DNA of 64,000 nucleotides from Lachnospiraceae bacterium (lineage in GTDB: Bacteria > Bacillota > Clostridia > Lachnospirales > Lachnospiraceae): positions 1 through 64,000 of the forward strand of contig JAAWOG010000014.1 in NCBI GenBank assembly GCA_022799355.1, in the 5' to 3' direction. The notes under the pieces are model-generated. The model did no database searches and was not told where the DNA came from. It saw nothing but the letters and a program-made list of their open reading frames with translations. Positions 8,513-16,548 of this stretch are shown here, in pieces. Each line of letters starts with the position of its first letter. Within the stretch, counting starts at the first letter, position 1. The position numbers were made by a program, and so were the translations under genes.

Positions 8513-9433
8513 CTACAAAAGCGCCGCCTCCACTTTCTCCAGATCTTCCCACTTCGCCACCTGCAGCATCTTTGCGCCGGGCGCGATCTTCTTCATAAAT
8601 CCCGCAAGCGTCCTGCCCGGTCCGATCTCCACGAAGGTATCCGCTCCCTCCGCCTGCATGGTATCCATGCTCTGCATCCAGCGCACCGGCGAGTATACCT
8701 GTTTTGCCAGCAGGCCTTTGATCTCTCCCGTATCCGTCACCTTCCGTGCCGTCACATTGGTGATATAGGGGATTACAAGAGGCGTAAACTCCATATCCTC
8801 CATCTCCGCTCCCAGCGCCGCACCTGCTTCTTTTAATAAAGGAGAATGGAAGGGACCGCTGACATTCAGCATAATACAGCGCTTTGCGCCCGCTTCTTCC
8901 AGTTTTTCCTTTGCCGCCGCCACCTGCTTCGTCTTTCCGGTGATCACGATCTGTCCCGGACAGTTATAGTTGGCAATCGTCACATCCTCAATCCCGCCAA
9001 GAATCTCCTCGATCACCTTTTCGTCCAGCGCCAGCACCGCACACATGGATCCCTCGCCCGCCGGCACCGTATTCTGCATCAGAATCCCGCGCTTTCTGAC
9101 AAGCTTTACCGCCTGCATATCCGTCATCGCGCCTGCCGCCGTGATCGCCGCATACTCCCCAAGGGAAAGCCCTGCCGTAAGGTCCGCATGAATGCCTCTG
9201 TTTACCAGCTCCTTTGTGATTGCCAGATAAGTCGTAACAAGCGCGGCCTGCGTATACTCCGTCAGATCCAGCCTGTCATTTTTTTCAAAGCAGAGCTCCT
9301 TCATATCAAGCCCCAGAGCCTCTGAGGCATTGTCAAACACTTCCCTCGCAAGAGCGCTGTTTTCATAAAAATCTTTGCCCATGCCCGCGGTCTGAACACC
9401 CTGCCCGGGATAAAGAAACGCCAGTTTACTCAT
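8513..9433 (-). CDS. fabD: Malonyl-CoA:ACP transacylase
   Basis: A 306-residue acyltransferase that loads malonate from malonyl-CoA onto ACP. The PGQG oxyanion motif is at 9-12, the nucleophile is Ser90 in GLSLGEY, and the partner histidine is His196 in GPFHSP. Leucine replaces the usual histidine before the nucleophile; I recall this as a common variant in Firmicutes. GAGAGGA precedes the start. It lies 69 bases after fabK. Confidence 0.96.
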   Translation of the reverse strand: MSKLAFLYPGQGVQTAGMGKDFYENSALAREVFDNASEALGLDMKELCFEKNDRLDLTEYTQAALVTTYLAITKELVNRGIHADLTAGLSLGEYAAITAAGAMTDMQAVKLVRKRGILMQNTVPAGEGSMCAVLALDEKVIEEILGGIEDVTIANYNCPGQIVITGKTKQVAAAKEKLEEAGAKRCIMLNVSGPFHSPLLKEAGAALGAEMEDMEFTPLVIPYITNVTARKVTDTGEIKGLLAKQVYSPVRWMQSMDTMQAEGADTFVEIGPGRTLAGFMKKIAPGAKMLQVAKWEDLEKVEAALL

Positions 9434-9502
9434 AAAATTTTATTCCTCTCTGTTATAAATCCTGCCTGCTGCCCGCAGAGTAGCGGCAATTACGGCTATT
9501 TT

Positions 9503-10423
9503 TCAGGAAAGCAGCGCCTCCGCCTTTGAGACAACCTTTTCGATCAGTTCCCGACAGCTTATGCTCTCTTTCACCAGTCCCGCAATCTGTCCCGCCATAA
9601 GGCTTCCGCCCTTCACATCGCCTTCCACAACGGCTTTGCGCAGTCCGCCCACGGCAAGGAGTTCCAACTCTTCCAAAGTGGCGCCGTTTCCTTCCATCTC
9701 CAGATACTTCCTTGTCATCTCATTGCGCAGTGCCCGCACCGGATGCCCCGTGCTTCTTCCCGTCACTCTCGTATCGATATCTTTCGCTTTTAATATGCGT
9801 TCTTTATAATTCTGATGAACCTGACATTCCGTTGTCACAACAAAATGGGTTCCCATCTGCACGCCCTTTGCGCCCAGCATAAATGCCGCCGCCATGCCTC
9901 TTCCGTCCGCAATGCCGCCTGCCGCGATCACCGGGATCTGCACCGCATCCGCGATCTGGGGTACAAGCACCATGGTCGTTGTCTCCCCGATATGTCCGCC
10001 GGCTTCACAGCCTTCCGCCACCAGCGCATCCGCACCGGCGCGCTCCATTCTCTTTGCCATGGCAACGGAAGCCACCACCGGAATCACTTTGATGCCGGCA
10101 TCTTTCCACATTTTCAGATATTTTTCAGGATTGCCCGCACCGGTGGTCACAACTGGTACTTTTTCCTCCACCATCACTTTTGCCACTTCATCCGCATAGG
10201 GGCTCATCAGCATAATGTTGACGCCGAAGGGTTTTTCCGTCAGCTCTTTCATCTTCCGCACCTGATCTCTCACCCAGTCCGCCGGAGCGTTTGCCGCCCC
10301 AATCAGCCCGAGCCCTCCGGCATTTGATACCGCAGATGCCAGATGGTACTCCGCCACCCATGCCATACCGCCCTGGATAATCGGGTATTCGATTCCCAAA
10401 AGCTTTGTTACTTCTGTCTTCAT
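9503..10423 (-). CDS. fabK: Enoyl-ACP reductase II (FMN-dependent)
   Basis: A 306-residue FMN-dependent TIM-barrel enzyme that performs the last reduction of each elongation cycle. It has the IIQGGMAWV opening, EGCEAGGHIGE near residue 145, AAGGIADGRG and GAKGVQMGT. A GGAGG ribosome site sits six bases before the ATG, and the gene starts 14 bases after acpP. Its presence between acpP and fabD, with no fabI, is the streptococcal/clostridial arrangement; FabK enzymes are known to be naturally tolerant of triclosan. Confidence 0.95.
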   Translation of the reverse strand: MKTEVTKLLGIEYPIIQGGMAWVAEYHLASAVSNAGGLGLIGAANAPADWVRDQVRKMKELTEKPFGVNIMLMSPYADEVAKVMVEEKVPVVTTGAGNPEKYLKMWKDAGIKVIPVVASVAMAKRMERAGADALVAEGCEAGGHIGETTTMVLVPQIADAVQIPVIAAGGIADGRGMAAAFMLGAKGVQMGTHFVVTTECQVHQNYKERILKAKDIDTRVTGRSTGHPVRALRNEMTRKYLEMEGNGATLEELELLAVGGLRKAVVEGDVKGGSLMAGQIAGLVKESISCRELIEKVVSKAEALLS

Positions 10424-10437
10424 GTACAGCCTCCGCC

Positions 10438-10674
10438 TTATTCCTTATGTTCTTCGATATATTTTGCCACTTCTTCAATACAGGTAAGGTGCTCTAAATC
10501 CTCCGCCGGAATCTCGATACCGTATTCCTCCTCCAGCGCCATAGCCAGCTCAAACAGATCCAGTGAATCAATTTCCAGATCCTCTTTAAATTTCGCCGTC
10601 GCCGTCACTGTCTCCAGCTCCATGTTCAGATTCTGTGCCGCGATCTCTCTGATTTTTTCTACCATTTCATTCAT
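10438..10674 (-). CDS. acpP: Acyl carrier protein
   Basis: A 78-residue acidic four-helix carrier. The phosphopantetheine-bearing serine is in the EIDSLDLFEL motif near residue 36. ATG 10674 (MNEMVEKI) is preferred because GGAGG sits eight bases ahead and the length is then typical; a frame from 10692 would place the ribosome site inside the gene. It shuttles growing acyl chains between the Fab enzymes encoded downstream. It is separated from fabH by 458 bases holding a long palindromic element. Confidence 0.96.
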   Translation of the reverse strand: MNEMVEKIREIAAQNLNMELETVTATAKFKEDLEIDSLDLFELAMALEEEYGIEIPAEDLEHLTCIEEVAKYIEEHKE

Positions 10675-10858
10675 TGTCTTATCCTCCATCATTCTGGTCT
10701 CTTTTTGTTTCTATTTTTTGATACCTTTTCGGCGTCCCCGCTTTTTACGGCATGGCAGGACTCTTACCACTCAGGTATCTGTTTTATGATAAACCGGAGA
10801 TATCCCGGATATCATTCAAATTTTATTTGCCGCATTATTTTTACGAAGGCTGAACTTC

Positions 10859-11091
10859 CAATATCATTTGGTTAAGCCATTTAACCAGCCGGGAGGAACA
10901 TAAAATGCGGAGGGAGCCCGTTAAAAAGCGTCGGCACTTGGCAAATGAGGAATTTTCACGGAAAATTGCTCATGCGCTTAGTGTCCGCTACGCTGTTTCA
11001 CAGGCTCTTGAAAAACAGAGCCGGCGCAAGCGTGGCGACGGAGCATTTTATGTTCCTCCCGGCGTCCTGCAATGTCAACTAAATGACATTG
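10859..11091 (+). repeat. Nested-palindrome element, copy A (complete)
   Basis: A 233-bp element fills most of the gap between fabH and acpP. Its ends are inverted copies (CAATATCATTT against AAATGACATTG). Inside is a perfect 21-bp inverted repeat (10888-10908 and 11043-11063). At the centre is a third, imperfect hairpin around 10922-10997. The 10-bp sequence GCTGAACTTC occurs directly on both sides (10849-10858 and 11091-11100), as a target-site duplication would. An extra small hairpin (GGCTCT/AGAGCC near 11003-11022) is missing from the other copies. It encodes no plausible protein. Confidence 0.85.
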
Positions 11092-11132
11092 CTGAACTTC
11101 TGCCTGTTTTATATCTCCGGCGCCATGACACT

Positions 11133-12101
11133 CTACATATCCCACTCAAGAATATTACCGCTCCATGTCAGTCCCGCTCCGAAACCGGCAAGCAGGATCT
11201 TATCCCCTTTTTTCAGTCTGCCCTCTCTGTTTAACTCATCCAGAAGGATAGGCACGCTTGCCGAGGAAGTATTGCCGTAATGCTGCAGGTTCATCGGGAA
11301 TTTCCACGCCGGCTCTCCGATATGCCTCGCCACGGTCTCCAGAATCCGCAGGTTTGCCTGATGCACCACAAACCAGGCGATCTCTTCCTGCTTCACCCCG
11401 TTTTTCCGCAGCACCTCTCTGATCAGTTCCGGCACCCTGCGCACCGCAAACTTGAAGATCTCCTGCCCGTTCATATCAATATAGAATTCTCTGGAAAACT
11501 TCTCTCCTTCCGCATTCGCCCCCAGCCTGTTCTTACAGGTCAGCGTCCAGCCCTTCGCCCCGTCGGAATGGGTAACGGACAAAAAATGCTTTCCCTGAGA
11601 ATTTTTCAGCACTGCCGCCCCTGCGCCGTCCCCAAACAAAATGCAGGTGTTCCGGTCCGTGTAGTCGGTCAGATGAGAAAGGCTTTCCGCAGCCACGATC
11701 AGCGCCGTTTTGTACTGTCCTGCCGCAAAAAAGGCATCCACCATATTGTAAGCGATCACAAAGCCGCTGCAGGCAGCGTTGATATCAAAAGCCGCCGCAT
11801 TCTTTGCCCCGATCTCCCTTTGCACCTCACAGGCGCTGCTGGGAAGTATCACATCGGAAGAAAGGGTTGCCATGATGATCAGCTCAATATCCTCCGGAGA
11901 GATTCCTGCATTTTCTATCGCACGTCCCGCCGCCTCGGCAGCCATATATGTAGTAGTCTCCGTCTTTGCAATATGACGCTGTCTGATTCCCGTTCTCTCC
12001 CGTATCCACGTATCATTGGTCTCCACAAGCTCCGCTATCTTATCATTATCCATGACATACCCGGGCGCATAGGAACCTGTTCCACAAATCACTGCTGCCA
12101 T
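11133..12101 (-). CDS. fabH: 3-oxoacyl-ACP synthase III
   Basis: A 322-residue condensing enzyme that starts fatty-acid synthesis by joining an acyl-CoA primer to malonyl-ACP. The triad is Cys111 (NAACSGF), His247 (VVHQANLRI) and Asn277 (YGNTSS). GAGGAG precedes the ATG. As the first gene of the operon it follows a strong promoter with a FabT-like operator. Primer choice (straight or branched) cannot be read from the sequence alone. Confidence 0.97.
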   Translation of the reverse strand: MAAVICGTGSYAPGYVMDNDKIAELVETNDTWIRERTGIRQRHIAKTETTTYMAAEAAGRAIENAGISPEDIELIIMATLSSDVILPSSACEVQREIGAKNAAAFDINAACSGFVIAYNMVDAFFAAGQYKTALIVAAESLSHLTDYTDRNTCILFGDGAGAAVLKNSQGKHFLSVTHSDGAKGWTLTCKNRLGANAEGEKFSREFYIDMNGQEIFKFAVRRVPELIREVLRKNGVKQEEIAWFVVHQANLRILETVARHIGEPAWKFPMNLQHYGNTSSASVPILLDELNREGRLKKGDKILLAGFGAGLTWSGNILEWDM

Positions 12102-12114
12102 AATTTCTCCTCAA

Positions 12115-12127
12115 ATGTTTAAAACAT
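12115..12127. promoter_or_regulatory. Second palindrome in the fabH leader
   Basis: ATGTTTAAAACAT is a 6-1-6 palindrome just upstream of the fabH ribosome site, 24 bases from the FabT-like box. It partly resembles that box when its flanking CAAAT bases are counted, so it may be an auxiliary operator. The evidence is symmetry and position only. Confidence 0.35.
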
Positions 12128-12150
12128 CAAATATTTTGAATTTATTTATA

Positions 12151-12163
12151 TTTGATGTTCAAA
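12151..12163. promoter_or_regulatory. FabT-like operator
   Basis: TTTGATGTTCAAA is a TTTGA-N3-TCAAA inverted repeat, the same 5-3-5 layout as the known streptococcal FabT box. It begins at the last base of the -10 box and covers the predicted transcription start, so a bound repressor would block initiation. A MarR/FabT gene closes the same operon. Confidence 0.75.
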
Positions 12164-12191
12164 GTATATAGCCGTTTTATTTGATTGTCAA
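12163..12191 (-). promoter_or_regulatory. Promoter of the fab operon
   Basis: On the minus strand a perfect TTGACA -35 box (12186-12191) and a TATACT -10 box (12163-12168) are spaced by 17 bases, about 60 bases upstream of the fabH ATG. The near-consensus match suggests high basal strength held down by the overlapping operator. Confidence 0.85.
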
Positions 12192-12225
12192 GTAGTTTTA
12201 TGATCAAAATTTTAGTTTTTCAAAA

Positions 12226-13083
12226 TTATTGATCGCGGCCTATCTCTCCCCGTAGCGCTTCTTCCATCACATCAACGGGCGCTTCCACGCCGGTCCAGAG
12301 CGTAAAATTCAGCGCCGCCTGCCGCACAAGCATCCCAAGCCCCGTTACCGTTTTCGCACCGCGCTTTGCGGCTTCCTTCAAAAAAACCGTCTCCGCCGGA
12401 TGAAATACCACATCACAGACACACATTTTCTCAGTGACTGTCGCATAGTCGATATCCGGCCTCTCCTTTACATTCGGGGAAAAACCTGCGGAAGTGCCGT
12501 TGATCAGTATTTCCGTATCCTCCGGCATTTTCATCTCCTTCTCCCACGCCAGAAACTTCGCCGCGCATTCCGTCTTTTCATTTAACAGCGCCGCCAGTTC
12601 CTCTCCACGCCCCTTATTTCTATTGATAACGGTAATATGCGCCGCACCGTTTAGCGCACACTCCACGCAAATCGCCCTTGCAGCGCCGCCGGCGCCCAGC
12701 ATGGTAACATGTTTTCCTTCCAAAGATATCCCTTCATTTTTCAATGCGGTGACAAATCCCTTTCCGTCCGTGTTCTCACCATATAACCTGCCGTCTCTGT
12801 GAACCACGGTATTCACGGCCCCTATGATCGAAGCCGCCTCGCTCAGTTCATCCAAATACGAGAGAACTTTCACCTTATGGGGCATCGTCAGATTTACCCC
12901 TCTCATGCCCAGCACACGGACGCTCGTCATTGCCGCCTCAAGATCATCCGGCAATACCCTTATCGTCAGATACCGGTAATTCAGTCCCTTTGCCCGAAAA
13001 GCGGCTTCCTCCACCACGCCGGTAGGATTGTCATCCACCGGATCGCCGAACACTCCCGTCAATTCCGCGCGATAGTTTTTCAT
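12226..13083 (-). CDS. aroE: Shikimate dehydrogenase family protein
   Basis: A 285-residue NAD(P)-dependent oxidoreductase of the AroE family. It keeps the catalytic lysine (NLTMPHK, about residue 70), the aspartate (ENTDGKG), the cofactor loop GAGGAARA near 131-138 and the C-terminal GMLVRQAA glutamine. The N-terminal substrate motif is altered: the usual HSxSP is replaced by DDNPTG, so both serines that hold the shikimate carboxylate become Asn and Thr. It may act on a related hydroxy acid rather than shikimate. GGAGG precedes the start. An aroC gene lies far away at the right edge. Confidence 0.82.
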   Translation of the reverse strand: MKNYRAELTGVFGDPVDDNPTGVVEEAAFRAKGLNYRYLTIRVLPDDLEAAMTSVRVLGMRGVNLTMPHKVKVLSYLDELSEAASIIGAVNTVVHRDGRLYGENTDGKGFVTALKNEGISLEGKHVTMLGAGGAARAICVECALNGAAHITVINRNKGRGEELAALLNEKTECAAKFLAWEKEMKMPEDTEILINGTSAGFSPNVKERPDIDYATVTEKMCVCDVVFHPAETVFLKEAAKRGAKTVTGLGMLVRQAALNFTLWTGVEAPVDVMEEALRGEIGRDQ

Positions 13084-13101
13084 TCCTCTCTCCTCCTTTT
13101 T

Positions 13102-13974
13102 CTATCTCATATGCACATCCATCTGCGGATAGGCGATCTCGACTCCCGCCTTATCCAGCGCCAGCTTTGCCTCCTCCGTCATGCGCCACTTCTCCTCCCA
13201 GAAAACCTCCTGGGCAAAATAGCAGCGCATATTTAACACCACGGCGCTCTCCGCCAGTTCCTCCACAAAAACTCTGTACTCCCGCTCTTTCAGCACCTTT
13301 TCGTTTTCTTCCAATAAAGAAAGCAGTACTTCCTTTGCCTTCTTTAAATCGGCGCCGTAGGAAATCCCCACCTGCACATCCATCCGCCGCTCCTTATTGC
13401 CCGAGGCGTTGGTCAGGCTCGTGTTGGCAAGGCTGCCGTTCGGCAGGATCACCACCTGATTATCGATGGTGCTCAGCTTTGTATAAAAAATCTGAATCTC
13501 CGTCACGGTGCCCATATTGCCGTGGGTATCTTCTTTTATAAAGTCCCCCACCTTAAAGGGCTTTAGGAGCATGATCAGCACGCCGCCCGCCAGATTGGAC
13601 AGGCTCCCCTGGATGGCAAGCCCTATCGCCACCCCCGCAGAGCCCACCAGCGCCACAATACTCGCCGTGTCCACCCCAAACCAGGACAGCATCATAAAGA
13701 TCAAAAGGACATAGAGCGCCGCCTTCACAAAAGAATCCACAAAGGAACGCACGCCCTCCTCCGCTCCCGCACGCTGCATGGACTTCTGCAGCATCTTCCG
13801 CAAAAGCTGAATGACTTTTACGCCCACCAGAAACAAAACGACACAAAGCAGTACCTTCATCCCCAGATTCAGCGCTTTTGAAGGCAGTTCCTCCAAAAAC
13901 GCCTCGATCACACCCGGCTTTAAATTTCCCTCCGTAAGTTCCGTGAGTCCCTCCACAAATTCCTTATTTTCCAA
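13102..13974 (-). CDS. MscS-family mechanosensitive channel
   Basis: A membrane protein of about 290 residues with the small-conductance mechanosensitive channel layout. It has an N-terminal amphipathic stretch, two or three membrane helices (about residues 30-110), and the pore-lining helix with GSAGVAIGLAIQGSLSNLAGG. These are followed by the beta domain (FKVGDFIKED...GTVTEIQIFYT) and an alpha/beta C-terminal domain. Such channels open under membrane tension to release solutes on osmotic downshift. The TTG at 13974 is preferred because AAAGG lies nine bases before it; the upstream frame has no ribosome site. It follows aroE's direction 19 bases apart. Confidence 0.9.
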   Translation of the reverse strand: MENKEFVEGLTELTEGNLKPGVIEAFLEELPSKALNLGMKVLLCVVLFLVGVKVIQLLRKMLQKSMQRAGAEEGVRSFVDSFVKAALYVLLIFMMLSWFGVDTASIVALVGSAGVAIGLAIQGSLSNLAGGVLIMLLKPFKVGDFIKEDTHGNMGTVTEIQIFYTKLSTIDNQVVILPNGSLANTSLTNASGNKERRMDVQVGISYGADLKKAKEVLLSLLEENEKVLKEREYRVFVEELAESAVVLNMRCYFAQEVFWEEKWRMTEEAKLALDKAGVEIAYPQMDVHMR

Positions 13975-14110
13975 TGATATGTTTCCTTTCTTCCGCTGCC
14001 GGCTCCCGCACCAGCCACCCGCATATCGCATCGGCATGGCTGACAGCGCGCCGCATTTAACCTTTTATCGTCCCCGGTTCTTACACCGACAGGGCTGATA
14101 ACGCTTCCTC

Positions 14111-16414
14111 CTACACCGTCACCTGCCAGATGCTCACGCTCAGAGCCGCCATCTTCACCCTGATCGACCATTCACAGCCGTCCGCTTTCTTCTCCAGCGC
14201 CTTTTTCATGCGGGAATTGATATACCCTTCGCCGCCGTAGCGCACATCATCCGTGTTAAAGATCTCCTTATACCTGCCGGCATGAGGCACGCCGATCTGC
14301 ACTTCTCTGTCAACTCCTGCAAAATTGCAGACAACCAGCAGCTCTTCCACGCCGGTCTTTGGTTTTCCGGCTTTTCTGATAAACGTCAGCTTGCAGTTTT
14401 CATGGTCGATACAATCCACCCACTGGAAACCGGAAGACTTGAAATCCTCCTGATACAATGCCGGATGCGCCAGATAAAACCGGTTCAGCTCCCTGACCAT
14501 ATTCTGGAAGCCCTCATGTCCTTCCTCCTGTAAGAGTGCCCAGGAAATACCTTTTCCATGCCTTCCGGCAGAATGTATCTCATCAGCCCTCTCTTCATCT
14601 GCAGGCACGTTGTCATCCGCCCCCTCCGCGCAGGGAGCGCCGCCCTTCCACCAGGCTTCCCTCTCCCCGATCTCCTGTCCCATAAACAGAAGCTTTTTGC
14701 CGGGATGGGCCATCTGATAAGCGCAGGTCAGCCGCAGCCCGGCAAGCTTATCCTCCTCTTCCCCCGGCATTTTATGATAAAGCGCCCCTTCCTCGAACAC
14801 CACCTCATGTCCGAAAGGCAGAATATATTTTTCGCTGTAGGCATAGACCATGCTGAGCGTCAGCTCCTCCTGATGGTGGGCGCGGAAATAGGGATCATAC
14901 ATAATATAATTCAGATAATCCTTTGCCCAGCTTGTATTCCATTTATAGTCAAAGCCCAGCCCTTCCTTCTTCAGTTCTCCGGTTACGCCGCTCCAGGCGG
15001 ATTGCTCCTCAGCGATCATCAGCACCCCCGGATTTCTCTTTTTCATCATGGAATTTAAGTGTTTGATAAATTCGATCGCCTCCAGATTCTCGTTTCCGCC
15101 GTACATATTGGGTATCCACTGCCCCTCTCCCTTTCCGTAATCCAGATAGAGCATACTGTCCACGGAAGAGACGCGAATACCGTCCGCATGATATTTTTCC
15201 ACCCAGAACATGGCGTTCGCAATCAGATAGTTTTTCACCTCATTACGCCCGTAGTTATACAGCCTCACATTGCGGAAAGGATGGTTTTTCTTCTTTTCAT
15301 CCAGATGCTCATACAGGCAGGTTCCGTCAAAGTCGGCAAGCCCCTCGTTCCGCTTCGGGAACCATCCCGGCACCCAGTCCAGGATCACGCCGATCCCCTC
15401 CCGGTGCAGCCGATCCACCAGATACCGGAAGTCTTCCGGCTCACCCCAGCGGGAAGCAGGCGCATAGTAAGCGCTGATCTCATATCCCCAGGGATCATCC
15501 GGGGTATGCTCCATCACCGGCATAAACTCCACATGGGTATATCCCATATCCTTCACATAGGGGACAAGCTGATCCGCCATTTCCCGGAATGTCAGCAGCC
15601 ATGTACATTCCTCTCCGTCTTTCTGCGCCGCGGCAAAACTGCCGGGATGAACCTCATAGATATTGAGCGGCGCCCCTTCCGCCTGTTTTTCTCTGCGCTC
15701 TTTCATCCATGTTTCATCCTGCCACTTAAAGTGCCCGATATCCCGGATCACGGAGGCGCCGTCTCCTCCCTTCTCCGCCCCAAAGGCAAAGGGATCTGTT
15801 TTCAGATAAGTCAGCCCGCCTTTCACCTTTAGTTCAAATTTATAGCAGTCCCCCTCTTTCGCCTCCGGCACAAAAATCTCAAAAATCCCGCTGTCCCAGA
15901 GCCTGCGCATCTGATGCACCCTGCCGTCCCAGCCGTTGAAATCCCCGACAACGGAAACCCGCAGGGCGTTCGGCGCCCACACCGCGAACTCACAGCCCTT
16001 TACGCCGTTTATCCTGGTCAGGTGGGCTCCCATTTTATCATATAACGTATAGTGGATTCCCGCTTCCAGCTTATCCGTATCCTGGGCGCTGATCTGCGGC
16101 ATAAAACGATAAGCATCCTCCACGATCACCTTTTTTCCGTCCTCATAGCACACCTCATACCGGTATGCCCCGATCTTCCGGTAAAACATCATCGCCGCAA
16201 AATACCCTGCCTCATCCACCATCTCCATGGGCAGGATCTTTTTCTCCTCCTGCAGCAGCACATTCACGGAGACGGCCCCCGGCTGGAAGGTCTGAAACAC
16301 CAGATACGCCCCCATCCTGTGCACTCCCATGATCCTGTGCGGATTATCCTCCTCCGAATAGATCACCCCTTCGATAAAACCCCAGTCCATCAGCTTATAC
16401 AATTTCTCCTGCAT
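14111..16414 (-). CDS. glgB: Glycogen branching enzyme homologue with altered active site
   Basis: A 767-residue protein with the complete GlgB layout: two N-terminal beta-sandwich domains, a GH13 barrel (about 250-600) and a C-terminal beta domain. Long stretches match GlgB, such as EVHPGSF, GYTHVEFMPVMEH, NYGRNEV, GGNENLEAIEF and PGKKLLFMGQE. Key catalytic residues differ. The nucleophile Asp in RVDAV is Ser416 (RVSSVDS), the transition-state Asp of SHDEVVH is absent (GHEVVF), and the region I His is Trp351 (PGWFP). Only the acid/base Glu469 remains. It is probably inactive as a standard branching enzyme and may bind glucan or regulate. AGGAGG precedes the ATG. No other glycogen genes are nearby. 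Confidence 0.85.
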   Translation of the reverse strand: MQEKLYKLMDWGFIEGVIYSEEDNPHRIMGVHRMGAYLVFQTFQPGAVSVNVLLQEEKKILPMEMVDEAGYFAAMMFYRKIGAYRYEVCYEDGKKVIVEDAYRFMPQISAQDTDKLEAGIHYTLYDKMGAHLTRINGVKGCEFAVWAPNALRVSVVGDFNGWDGRVHQMRRLWDSGIFEIFVPEAKEGDCYKFELKVKGGLTYLKTDPFAFGAEKGGDGASVIRDIGHFKWQDETWMKERREKQAEGAPLNIYEVHPGSFAAAQKDGEECTWLLTFREMADQLVPYVKDMGYTHVEFMPVMEHTPDDPWGYEISAYYAPASRWGEPEDFRYLVDRLHREGIGVILDWVPGWFPKRNEGLADFDGTCLYEHLDEKKKNHPFRNVRLYNYGRNEVKNYLIANAMFWVEKYHADGIRVSSVDSMLYLDYGKGEGQWIPNMYGGNENLEAIEFIKHLNSMMKKRNPGVLMIAEEQSAWSGVTGELKKEGLGFDYKWNTSWAKDYLNYIMYDPYFRAHHQEELTLSMVYAYSEKYILPFGHEVVFEEGALYHKMPGEEEDKLAGLRLTCAYQMAHPGKKLLFMGQEIGEREAWWKGGAPCAEGADDNVPADEERADEIHSAGRHGKGISWALLQEEGHEGFQNMVRELNRFYLAHPALYQEDFKSSGFQWVDCIDHENCKLTFIRKAGKPKTGVEELLVVCNFAGVDREVQIGVPHAGRYKEIFNTDDVRYGGEGYINSRMKKALEKKADGCEWSIRVKMAALSVSIWQVTV

Positions 16415-16548
16415 GTTCCCCCTCCTGTCATTATAGTATATTTTTTATAGTTGTCATTATTTTATGTATCAGCAGACATTTGTAAAAACGCTCATCCGCA
16501 CCGCACCTGATGAAAGGCTTTGCATCATATTCCCGTAGCATCCGGCAG

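Noticed and set aside
10888-11063. Palindromic element A read as an ordinary intrinsic terminator
   Set aside because: It is far too long, has no terminal T run in either direction, and its copies elsewhere lie in differing contexts, so a dispersed element explains it better.
16415-16445. A TATAAT box directly before the glgB homologue
   Set aside because: It is so close to the ribosome site that transcription would start inside it. I do not treat it as the promoter.
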